DNA from: Gp6-AA40 sp036802945
GTDB lineage: Bacteria; Acidobacteriota; Vicinamibacteria; Vicinamibacterales; UBA2999
NCBI GenBank assembly: GCA_036802945.1
Contig: DAIRVG010000003.1
Span: 1-64,000, forward strand
Direction of reading: 5' to 3'
Length of the DNA stretch: 64,000 nt
A model generated the notes under the pieces. That model was given only the letters and a program-made list of their open reading frames with translations. It was not told the origin of the DNA and did not search any database. The translations under genes and the position numbers were made by a program. Below are positions 15,437 through 22,866 of the stretch, in pieces; position 1 is the stretch's first letter; each line of letters begins with the position of its first letter.

Positions 15437-16381
15437 TTAGAAAAGGCCGGCCTCGGTCATCCATTGAAACTGGGCACGCAGCCCCTGCTCGAGCGTGACT
15501 GCCGGCGTGAATCCGAGATCGGTTCGAGCACACGTGGTGTCGGCATAGGTGTCCCGCATGTCCCCCGCCTGCGGCTCGACCGTATTCAGGCGCAGCGGAC
15601 GGCCCGTGATCCGACGGATGAGCTCGAAGACGTCGAGCAGCTCCACGCGGGACCCGCCACCAATATTGTAGACAGCCCCGGGCTTTCCAAGCGTACTCGC
15701 GTTGACCGTGGCTGTGACCGCGTCGGCGACAAACGTGAAGTCCCGCGTCTGGCGGCCGTCGCCGAAGACGGTCACCGGTTCGCTCCGCATCGCGGCCAGG
15801 AAGAAACGATGGAATCCCATGTCGGGACGCTGCCGCGGGCCGTACACCGTGAAGTAACGCATCGAAACGGCCGGAACGCCGTAATTCACGCGATAGAGGT
15901 GGCAAAGCTGCTCCGCGGCAAGCTTCGTCACCCCGTACGGGGAGACCGGCTCCGGCCTCGCGTCCTCGCGCATCGGGAGCAGCACAGCGTCGCCGTAGAC
16001 CGATGAGCTCGACGCATAGACCAGCCGGTCGATTGGCTGCCCCTTGCAGGCCTCGAGCAGGATTTGCGTCCCTTCCACATTGTTCTCTGTATAGACGCGG
16101 AAGTCTCGTCCCCAGCTTTTCCGTACCCCGGCCTGAGCCGCCAGGTGGAACACCCACGAGACACCTTGGAGCAGGCGAGGCCAGTCCGCATTTGCAAGCG
16201 CGCCCTCGCACAGGGTGAACCGGCTGTTCCCCCGAAGCGTCGCGAGATTGCGTTTCTTCACCTCGCGGGGGTAGTAGTCCGTGAAGACGTCGAGGCCGGT
16301 CACGGTGTGGCCCGCGTCGACGAGATACTCGCTGAGATGGGATCCGATGAACCCGGCCGCGCCGGTGACGAGTGCCTTCAT
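15437..16381 (-). CDS. NAD-dependent nucleotide-sugar epimerase (GalE/GAE-like SDR)
   Basis: Extended short-chain dehydrogenase of about 314 aa acting on UDP-sugars, probably UDP-glucose or UDP-glucuronate 4-epimerase. The Rossmann motif VTGAAGFIGSHL is at the N-terminus, HLAAQAGVR follows, and the catalytic triad is in ASSSSVYGD and YGVTKLAAE (YxxxK). The GPRQRPDM and DGRQTRDFTFV motifs are those of the UDP-sugar epimerase subclass. The start ATG overlaps the thioesterase stop (ATGA), and bamD follows 3 bp after its stop. Confidence 0.9.
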   Translation of the reverse strand: MKALVTGAAGFIGSHLSEYLVDAGHTVTGLDVFTDYYPREVKKRNLATLRGNSRFTLCEGALANADWPRLLQGVSWVFHLAAQAGVRKSWGRDFRVYTENNVEGTQILLEACKGQPIDRLVYASSSSVYGDAVLLPMREDARPEPVSPYGVTKLAAEQLCHLYRVNYGVPAVSMRYFTVYGPRQRPDMGFHRFFLAAMRSEPVTVFGDGRQTRDFTFVADAVTATVNASTLGKPGAVYNIGGGSRVELLDVFELIRRITGRPLRLNTVEPQAGDMRDTYADTTCARTDLGFTPAVTLEQGLRAQFQWMTEAGLF

Positions 16382-16791
16382 CCGAGCATGTCCCGCACGC
16401 GCGCCGGCAGCCGGCACGGGCGTCCCCGCGCGTCAAGCGCCGCGTGAATCGTATGGCCGGTGACGAGGGTATCGTCGTCGCCGCGGATGATCTCATAGTC
16501 GAAGCGGATGCGCACGGGCGTCAGCAACGTCGCTCGCGTCCGAATCTCGAGGTCGTCGTCATATTTCGCCGGCCGCCGGTATTCGCAGTGGGCCTCGATG
16601 ACGGGCAGCTGCACGCCACCGATTTCCATCTCGCGATAGCTCTGGCCGGTGTCGCGCAGCCAGTCGGTGCGGCCGATCTCGAACCAGACGAAGTAGTTAG
16701 CGTAGTACACCACGCCCATCCGGTCCGTTTCGGCATAGCGCACCCGCACGCGCGTACGCCGAAGGATGGATGGAGCTGACGCGTCGGTCAT
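16378..16791 (-). CDS. Acyl-CoA thioesterase, YbgC/FcbC (4HBT hot-dog) family
   Basis: 137 aa single hot-dog fold. The catalytic region RYAETDRMGVVYYANYFVWFE carries the conserved Asp (about residue 22) of the 4-hydroxybenzoyl-CoA thioesterase family. Such enzymes hydrolyse short or medium acyl-CoA and, in Tol-Pal operons, associate with the envelope. Four-nucleotide overlaps with rpe (upstream) and the epimerase (downstream) show tight translational coupling. Confidence 0.9.
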   Translation of the reverse strand: MTDASAPSILRRTRVRVRYAETDRMGVVYYANYFVWFEIGRTDWLRDTGQSYREMEIGGVQLPVIEAHCEYRRPAKYDDDLEIRTRATLLTPVRIRFDYEIIRGDDDTLVTGHTIHAALDARGRPCRLPARVRDMLG

Positions 16792-17477
16792 GCGCGGGAG
16801 CTGGCAGCGGATCCGACGGCAGCGGCACGAAGCGCGCGCGTCGCGCTCTCGGGGTCGCCGGTGGCGAAGATCGCCTGCCCGGCCACGAGAATACTGACCC
16901 CCGCGGCGACCACGGCGGCGGCGTTGCTCTCATCGATGCCGCCGTCGATCTCGATCGGCGCGGTCGAGCCGGCCCGTGTCAACACCTCGCGCACGCGGCG
17001 CACTTTTTCGATGCTGTGGGGGATGAATGGCTGGCCGCCGAAGCCAGGGTTCACCGACATGACGAGCACGTGGTCGAGATCGTGCGCGATGTCTTCGAGC
17101 ATGCCAGCGGGCGTCGCGGGGTTTAACACCGCGCCTGCGCGCGCGCCCAGCTTCTTGATGAAGCTGATCGTGCGATGCAGGTGCGGCACGGCTTCCACAT
17201 GGACCGAGATCATGTGCGCGCCCGCTTCCACGAACGCCGCGATGTAGCGGTCCGGTTCCTCGATCATCAAGTGCACATCGAGCGGCCGGGTCGCGACGTT
17301 CCTGATCGCCCGGACGACAGACGGCCCGATCGTGATGTTCGGCACGAAGTGCCCGTCCATCACGTCGACGTGAATGAGATCCGCGCCGCCACGTTCGACG
17401 GACGCAATGTCGCGGCCGAGGGCCGAGAAGTCGGCGGAGAGGATGGAGGGAGCGATTTGAATAGCTCGAAGGGTCAT
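16788..17477 (-). CDS. rpe: Ribulose-phosphate 3-epimerase
   Basis: Interconverts ribulose-5-P and xylulose-5-P. 229 aa TIM barrel. IAPSILSADFSALG, the metal/catalytic HVDVMDGHFVPNITIGP, LDVHLMIEEP, MSVNPGFGGQPFI and EIDGGID are all present. The frame is open far upstream, but ATG 17477 matches the family N-terminus and overlaps the PASTA gene stop (ATGA). Confidence 0.96.
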   Translation of the reverse strand: MTLRAIQIAPSILSADFSALGRDIASVERGGADLIHVDVMDGHFVPNITIGPSVVRAIRNVATRPLDVHLMIEEPDRYIAAFVEAGAHMISVHVEAVPHLHRTISFIKKLGARAGAVLNPATPAGMLEDIAHDLDHVLVMSVNPGFGGQPFIPHSIEKVRRVREVLTRAGSTAPIEIDGGIDESNAAAVVAAGVSILVAGQAIFATGDPESATRALRAAAVGSAASSRA

Positions 17478-18196
17478 CGGCTCACCTCGAGCGAGATCGG
17501 GTCGGAGGCGGCCACTTGGAACCCGCCTTGAGGCTGCTGCCGCACGACCGTGCCCGGGGGCACGCCGGGGTAGGGCTGCGAGCCGACAATGGTGACGCGG
17601 AACCCGCGGGCGCGAAGCGCGTCGGCGACGCGCGTGCCGTCCGTCCCAATCACGTCTGGCATGACGTAGGTCGTGGATTGCTCGCCGCGGTTCAAGAGCA
17701 GCGCCACGCGCGGCGCCTTCGCCGCAGGGGGTGGATCCTGGGAGACAACCGCGTCGGCAGGATAGTCCGGCGACCGGAACTCCGTCACCGAATCGAGCTC
17801 GACTCCGTCCTGTTCCATGCGCATGCGCGCGGTGCGCTCCGTCTGTCCGACCAGCGCAGGTACCGTCGTCGTGCGCGGTCCCGCGCTGATCCACACGCGG
17901 ATCGATCGCTGGGCCCGGGCGGCGACGCCGGCTGCCGGATCCTGCTGCATGATGCGGTTCAATGGGACTTTCGGATCGGCGCGTCGCACCGGCTCGATCT
18001 TGAGCGTGAGACCGAGCGCGCCAAGCGATTGCGATGCGTCGTTCACGGTTTTGCCGACCAGCACCGGCACCTGGACCTCGCGCGCGCGCAGGGCCACGCG
18101 GAGCGCCACGCCGAAAAAGAGCAGGAACGTGCCTCCGAGCGCGCACATGAGAACGAGGATGCGTCCCACGCTCCAGACACGAAATTTAAAGGGCAT
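17474..18196 (-). CDS. Membrane-anchored PASTA-domain protein without a kinase
   Basis: 240 aa: a short cytoplasmic N-terminus, one transmembrane helix at about 12-35 (GRILVLMCALGGTFLLFFGVAL), then three PASTA repeats at about 42-107, 110-170 and 177-239. Each begins VPVLVGKTVNDA, VPALVGQTERTA or MPDVIGTDGTRV and ends with a QDP/QQP turn. PASTA domains bind uncrosslinked peptidoglycan or muropeptides. It lies between rsmB and rpe, the slot often occupied by a PASTA Ser/Thr kinase in the def-fmt-rsmB neighbourhood, but no kinase domain is present. Confidence 0.88.
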   Translation of the reverse strand: MPFKFRVWSVGRILVLMCALGGTFLLFFGVALRVALRAREVQVPVLVGKTVNDASQSLGALGLTLKIEPVRRADPKVPLNRIMQQDPAAGVAARAQRSIRVWISAGPRTTTVPALVGQTERTARMRMEQDGVELDSVTEFRSPDYPADAVVSQDPPPAAKAPRVALLLNRGEQSTTYVMPDVIGTDGTRVADALRARGFRVTIVGSQPYPGVPPGTVVRQQPQGGFQVAASDPISLEVSR

Positions 18197-18232
18197 TGAA
18201 CGCTCAATCGTACCATGTGCCCTTGGGGTCCG

Positions 18233-19582
18233 TCAGCCGCGGATCAGCGCCGCGGCAAAGAATGCTTCGAGACCGTGCGTGGCAGGCAAAGTTCGGAACT
18301 GGCCTCGCTCGTCTGTGAATGGCGCCAGCAGTCTGTGACCCTCCTTGCGGAGGTCGAGCCGTGCGAAATCCTTCCGCTCGTCGAGGAAGGCGTCGACCAC
18401 GCCGTCGTTTTCTTCCGGCTCGCTCGAGCACGTGGCGTAAATCAGCCGCCCACCGTGGCGCACGACCTCGGCCGCGCGCATCAGCAACGCGACTTGATCG
18501 CGCGCGAGCACCGCGAGCTCCTCCTCGCGCCGACGCCACCGGATGTCGGGATCCCGACGCACCGTGCCGAGTCCGGAACACGGTGCATCGACCAGCACAC
18601 GATCGAAGAGCGCGGCGAATGGCAGCGATCCTGTCGTTGCCACGCGGATGACCCGCACGTTGGTCGCACCGCTCGAGCTGATCGTGTTGCGCAGCAGCGA
18701 GAGACGTCTTGCGCGGACATCGGTCGCGACGACCGTCCCCGTGCTCTCCATGTCCGAGGCGATGGCGATCGTCTTTCCTCCGGGTGAGGCGCACAGATCC
18801 AGCACACGACTGCCAGGCCGCGCATCGACGACCAACGACACGAGCTGCGAAGCCTCATCCTGCACGAACACCGTTCCGTCGGCCGGTCGTCGCAACGGAT
18901 TACCGCTCGCAACGACGAGGCCGTCTGGTGCGTACCGCGCCTGCTCCGTCTCCACGTGGTCGGCGGCGAGCGCAGCCCGGGCTTCATCGCGGGTCACCCG
19001 AAGACGGTTGGCCCTCACCGTCAACGGCGGCGTCGTGTTGTTGAATTGCACCCACCGCTCCACGTCGTCGAATCCATATCGGTCGAGCCAGCGCGTGACC
19101 AGCCACTCTGGATGCGAATGCGTGATCCCCAGGTACGCGAGCGACGCTTCGCGGTCGCCCGCATCCGGCGGTCTGGGTGGAAGCGGCAACTTGTGCCGCT
19201 GCCGTAGCGTCGAGCGCAGCACGGCGTTCACGAAGCCGCTCGCGCTCGGTTTTCTCGCCGCTCGCGTCAGGTTCACCGCATCGTCGACGACCGCCGACGC
19301 CGGCACGCGATCGAGATGGAGGATTTGATAGAGGCTGAGGCGCAGAATTGTCACGACCTCGACATCGAGCTTCGCGAGACGGCGTGTCGCGAAATGCTCG
19401 ATCAGATGGTCGAGACTGCGCTGCCACCGCAAGGCGCCGGTGACGATCTCCGCCGCCAGCGAGCGGTCGCGCTCATCGGAGAGCTGCTGTCGGCTCGCGT
19501 GCAGCGCCGTGGGGAGATCCGCGCGCCCTGAAGTCACCGCCCGAAGCGCGTGGTAGGCGGCGGTTCGGGCAGGCGCCGTCAT
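18233..19582 (-). CDS. rsmB: 16S rRNA (cytosine-967-C5)-methyltransferase
   Basis: 449 aa: an N-terminal NusB-like RNA-binding domain (about 1-140; ALRAVTSGRADLPTALH..., NLTRAARKPSASGFVNAVLR) followed by a SAM-dependent m5C methyltransferase domain. Visible motifs are VLDLCASPGGKT (motif I), VLVDAPCSGLGTVRRDPDIRWR (motif IV with the releasing Cys) and IYATCSSEPEENDGVV (motif VI with the catalytic Cys). The start overlaps the fmt stop (ATGA). Confidence 0.95.
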   Translation of the reverse strand: MTAPARTAAYHALRAVTSGRADLPTALHASRQQLSDERDRSLAAEIVTGALRWQRSLDHLIEHFATRRLAKLDVEVVTILRLSLYQILHLDRVPASAVVDDAVNLTRAARKPSASGFVNAVLRSTLRQRHKLPLPPRPPDAGDREASLAYLGITHSHPEWLVTRWLDRYGFDDVERWVQFNNTTPPLTVRANRLRVTRDEARAALAADHVETEQARYAPDGLVVASGNPLRRPADGTVFVQDEASQLVSLVVDARPGSRVLDLCASPGGKTIAIASDMESTGTVVATDVRARRLSLLRNTISSSGATNVRVIRVATTGSLPFAALFDRVLVDAPCSGLGTVRRDPDIRWRRREEELAVLARDQVALLMRAAEVVRHGGRLIYATCSSEPEENDGVVDAFLDERKDFARLDLRKEGHRLLAPFTDERGQFRTLPATHGLEAFFAAALIRG

Positions 19583-20547
19583 GACCCGGAAAGCACGGCA
19601 CCTGGCCTGATCGGGTGACCGGCCAGGAAATCGCGCACAAGCATCGGCCGGCGACCTTCCGGCTGCACCTCGACGATCGCGAGCTGTCCGCCCTCGCCAG
19701 TAGCCACCTGAATCGCGTCGCGCGTGACGCCGACAATCGTGCCGGGTAGAGCGGGTGCCTTGTCTTCATTGTCGCGCGGACCTTCCAGGTCCGCGGGATC
19801 GACGCGGGATCGCAGCACAATCAGTCTCGCGCCGTCAACAAAAGTGTAGGCGTGCGGCCACGGGTAGAGCCCGCGCACTCGGTTGTGGATCCCCGATGAC
19901 GGCTGCGACCAGTCGATGAGTCCCTCTTCTTTTGTCAGCCGCGGGGCATACGTCGCACGCGCCGGGTCCTGCGGCTCTTCACGCGCAGTGCCTGCAGCGA
20001 TCTGCTCCACAACCCGAGCGAGTAGATTCGCACCAAGCTCCGCCAGCGCTGCTTCGACGACGTCGCTGGTCTCATCAGGGCCAATCGGGCGGGTTGCCCT
20101 GGCGAACATGGCGCCGGCATCGAGTTCCTTGACGACGCGCATGATGGTGATGCCGGTTTCGGACTCGCCATCAATGACCGCTCGATGGACTGGCGCTGCG
20201 CCACGATACCTGGGAAGCAGCGACGCGTGAACGTTGATCATCCCAAGGCGTGGAATGGCAAGAAGATGTTCCGGAATGATCCTCCCGTACGCAGCCACTA
20301 CACCCAGGTCCGGTTGCCAGGCGCGCAGCGCCTCGGCCACATCCGGCGGCTTCAGGCGTTCCGGCTGCATGACGGGAATGTGTCGCTCGACGGCCAGTGC
20401 CTTTACCGGTGCGTCAGTGACTCGGTGTCCGCGGCCCCGCGGGCGGTCTGGCTGGGTGACGACACCCGCCACGGTGTGAGTGGAATCAAGCAGGCGCTGG
20501 AGTGTGGGCACCGCGAACTGCGGCGTCCCGAAAAACACAATGACCAT
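19579..20547 (-). CDS. fmt: Methionyl-tRNA formyltransferase
   Basis: Formylates initiator Met-tRNA with 10-formyl-THF. 322 aa. VFFGTPQFAVPTL, the catalytic region MINVHASLLPRYRGAAPVHRA (Asn-His) and the partner DAGAMFARATRPI are present. The C-terminal domain carries an extra segment (about 252-268, DPADLEGPRDNEDKAP) encoded by a perfect CGCGGACCT/AGGTCCGCG palindrome at 19775-19795, apparently an in-frame repeat insertion tolerated in a loop. It is 3 bp from def. Confidence 0.94.
   Translation of the reverse strand: MVIVFFGTPQFAVPTLQRLLDSTHTVAGVVTQPDRPRGRGHRVTDAPVKALAVERHIPVMQPERLKPPDVAEALRAWQPDLGVVAAYGRIIPEHLLAIPRLGMINVHASLLPRYRGAAPVHRAVIDGESETGITIMRVVKELDAGAMFARATRPIGPDETSDVVEAALAELGANLLARVVEQIAAGTAREEPQDPARATYAPRLTKEEGLIDWSQPSSGIHNRVRGLYPWPHAYTFVDGARLIVLRSRVDPADLEGPRDNEDKAPALPGTIVGVTRDAIQVATGEGGQLAIVEVQPEGRRPMLVRDFLAGHPIRPGAVLSGS
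19775..19795. repeat. CGCGGACCT palindrome inside fmt
   Basis: Perfect 9-bp arms CGCGGACCT and AGGTCCGCG around a TCC loop, inside the fmt coding sequence. Same arms as at 1624-1643 and 59404-59423. Confidence 0.85.
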
Positions 20548-20550
20548 GTC

Positions 20551-21060
20551 CTACCATTTCCCGGCGCGAGACAGTTTCTTGATCTTTCTGACGATGAGAT
20601 CCTTTTGCAGACCCCGAAGGCGATCGACGAATACCGTGCCCTCGAGGTGATCCATCTCGTGCTGGAAGCAGCGCGCGAGCAGGCCGGTCGCTTCGACGAC
20701 CTGATCGCTCCCGTCGCGATTGAGGCCCTTGATGACGACGCGGGAGGGGCGGGCGAGCGTTGCGTTGAATCCGGGTACGCTCAGGCAGCCTTCCTCTTCG
20801 AGCTGCATGCCGTCGCGCTCGACGAATTCCGGATTGATCAAGGTGATCAGATCCGCGCGATTGCGCCCGAGCGAGACATCAGCGACGAAAATGCGCAGCG
20901 GCACGCCGACCTGCGTAGCCGCCAGGCCGATCCCCGGCGCTGCGTACATCGTCTGGACCATGTCGTCGACGAGCTGCAGGATGTCGGGGGTGATCCCGGC
21001 GACAGGGCTCGCCGGCTGGTGCAGCACGTCGGCACCGTAGCGAAGAATCGGACGAATCAC
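20551..21060 (-). CDS. def: Peptide deformylase
   Basis: Removes the N-formyl group from nascent proteins, paired with fmt. 169 aa from GTG 21060; the open frame upstream overlaps aroC and is unlikely to be translated. The three metal motifs are APGIGLAATQVGVP, EEGCLSVPGF (Cys ligand) and CFQHEMDHLEG (HExxH-type, HEMDH). It lies 4 bp downstream of aroC. Confidence 0.95.
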   Translation of the reverse strand: MIRPILRYGADVLHQPASPVAGITPDILQLVDDMVQTMYAAPGIGLAATQVGVPLRIFVADVSLGRNRADLITLINPEFVERDGMQLEEEGCLSVPGFNATLARPSRVVIKGLNRDGSDQVVEATGLLARCFQHEMDHLEGTVFVDRLRGLQKDLIVRKIKKLSRAGKW

Positions 21061-21064
21061 AGTG

Positions 21065-22270
21065 TCAGGCCGTGGTGCGCGATGTGAAGCGCCGCCGGAC
21101 CTGCTCCGCGGTCGCCTCGTAATGGCGCGCGATTTCCTCGATCGAGTCGCCGCCGAATTTCTCCAGGAACGCGTCGGCGAGCACGAACGCGACCATTGCC
21201 TCGCCGACCACCGCCGCCGCCGGCACCGCGCAGACGTCGCTACGTTCGATCGCGGCCGGCGCATCGGCGAGCGTACTCAAATCGACCGAACGCAGCGGCT
21301 TCATCAGCGTTGCGATCGGCTTCATGAAGCCGCTGACCCGGACGTCCTCGCCGTTGGTCACGCCACCCTCGAGGCCCCCGGCACGGTTGGTCGGCCGTTG
21401 CGGCGCGTGTGCATCGGATTCCGGCGGCAGAATTTCGTCGTGCACGCGCGACCCGGGTCGAAAGGCCACGTCCGGCCCGATCCCAATGCCAACCGCTTTG
21501 ATCGCGTGGATGCACATCACCGCCTGTGCCAGGCGGCCATCGAGCTTGCGATCCCATTGCACGTACGAGCCGAGGCCGGGCGGGACGCCCGTGGCGATCA
21601 CCTCAAACGCGCCTCCGACGGTGTCGCCGGCTTCCCGCGCGGCGTCGATGAACGCCATCATCTGCTGCTGGAGGGAGGTATCCGCGCACCGCAGCGGTGC
21701 GTCATCTGTAATAGCCTGCGCCTCATCGAACGAGACGGTCCGCGTCGCGGGAAGCATCACGTCGCCGATCGCCGACACATGGCTCGCGACGCGAACGCCG
21801 AAGTGTCCGAGGAGCTGACGTGCCAACGACCCGGCGGCCACGCGTGATGCCGTCTCACGCGCGCTCGCGCGCTCGAGCACGTCGCGGATGTCCTCGTGAC
21901 CGTATTTGATCGCCCCCGCCAGATCCGCATGACCTGGACGCGGACGGGTCACATCCGCGCGCTTTGTCCCCGATGCCGTCTCCGGCATCTCGCGCTCGAC
22001 GTACATCGTTTGCTGCCAGTTGACCCAGTCGCGGTTTCGAATGAGGAGCGCGATTGGCGCGCCGGTCGTCCGGCCGTGGCGGACGCCGGCAAGGATTTCG
22101 GCGCGGTCGCTTTCAATCGCCATCCGACGCCCTCGGCCGTACCCGCCCTGGCGCCGGCGCAACTGGGCGTTAAGCGCATCCACGTCGAGATCGAGACCCG
22201 CGGGCATGCCATCGACGGTAATCACGAGCGCCTGGCCGTGCGACTCGCCGGCGCTGAGAAATCGCAGCAT
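21065..22270 (-). CDS. aroC: Chorismate synthase
   Basis: Converts EPSP to chorismate using reduced FMN. 401 aa. SAGESHGQALVITVDGMPAGL at the N-terminus, GRGRRMAIESDRAEILAGVRHGRTTGAPIAL, RPGHADLAGAIKYGHEDIRDVLERASARETA and the GGLEGGVTNGED signature are all present. It heads the minus-strand array and is separated from the aromatic operon by more than 30 kb, so this pathway is split across the window. Confidence 0.96.
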   Translation of the reverse strand: MLRFLSAGESHGQALVITVDGMPAGLDLDVDALNAQLRRRQGGYGRGRRMAIESDRAEILAGVRHGRTTGAPIALLIRNRDWVNWQQTMYVEREMPETASGTKRADVTRPRPGHADLAGAIKYGHEDIRDVLERASARETASRVAAGSLARQLLGHFGVRVASHVSAIGDVMLPATRTVSFDEAQAITDDAPLRCADTSLQQQMMAFIDAAREAGDTVGGAFEVIATGVPPGLGSYVQWDRKLDGRLAQAVMCIHAIKAVGIGIGPDVAFRPGSRVHDEILPPESDAHAPQRPTNRAGGLEGGVTNGEDVRVSGFMKPIATLMKPLRSVDLSTLADAPAAIERSDVCAVPAAAVVGEAMVAFVLADAFLEKFGGDSIEEIARHYEATAEQVRRRFTSRTTA

Positions 22271-22279
22271 TCAGGAGAA

Positions 22280-22302
22280 ATTGTATACAGATCTTGTACA
22301 AT
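22280..22302. promoter_or_regulatory. Possible operator with TTGTA half-sites
   Basis: The arms ATTGTA and TACAAT face each other across 11 nt, and the right half includes the 8-bp palindrome TTGTACAA. It lies in the 119-bp spacer between divergent aroC and the molybdenum-hydroxylase genes, where an operator would be expected. No regulator is assigned. Confidence 0.35.
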
Positions 22303-22389
22303 TCGCGCGATCTGCAGAGTGGATGCCGCTTGGTGCCGGCGTCAGGCTGTGTGTTACTCGTCCGATCCAGTTCGTAAGGAGAGTGGGGA

Positions 22390-22866
22390 ATGAGCGTCAT
22401 CACACTGAGGGTGAACGGCGGCGCGCACACCTTGGATATCGAGCCCTCGACTCCGCTGCTCTATATCCTGCGCAATGATCTCGGTCTGCAGGGTCCGCGG
22501 TTTGGTTGCGGACTTGGCCAGTGCGGGGCGTGCACGGTGATCATCAACGGCGCGGCGGTTCGGTCGTGCATCACCCCGACGTCCAGCGTGAAAGGCGAGA
22601 TCACGACGCTCGAAGGCATCGCCAAAGACGGCGTGCTGCACCCGCTGCAGCAGGCCTGGATTGACGAGCAGGTCCCGCAGTGTGGCTTCTGCCAGAACGG
22701 GCAGATCATGACGGCCAAGGCGCTCCTGGACAAGAATCCGAATCCGACCGACGCGCAGATCCGCGAGGGGATGGCTCGGACCCTGTGCCGCTGCATGACG
22801 TACTACCGCGTCCAGGCCGCCATCAAGCGCGTGGCGGAGAAATCGGGAAAGGGCGTGACTGCATGA
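22390..22866 (+). CDS. [2Fe-2S] small subunit of a molybdenum hydroxylase (isoquinoline 1-oxidoreductase alpha-like)
   Basis: 158 aa. An N-terminal plant-type ferredoxin domain (CGLGQCGACTVIINGAAVRSC; four Cys) and a C-terminal four-helix [2Fe-2S] domain (CGFCQNGQIM and CRCMTY). It passes electrons from the Mo-pterin large subunit. AAGGAG lies 7 nt before ATG. It overlaps the large-subunit gene by 4 nt. Confidence 0.93.
   Translation: MSVITLRVNGGAHTLDIEPSTPLLYILRNDLGLQGPRFGCGLGQCGACTVIINGAAVRSCITPTSSVKGEITTLEGIAKDGVLHPLQQAWIDEQVPQCGFCQNGQIMTAKALLDKNPNPTDAQIREGMARTLCRCMTYYRVQAAIKRVAEKSGKGVTA

Noticed and set aside
17478..18146. Long N-terminal extension of rpe
   Set aside because: It is an alternative frame over the PASTA gene; rpe starts at 17477 with the canonical IAPSILSADF.
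22680..22862. N-terminal extension of the molybdenum-hydroxylase large subunit
   Set aside because: The extra codons overlap the small-subunit gene in another frame; the ATG at 22863 with a Tat signal directly after is clearly the start.
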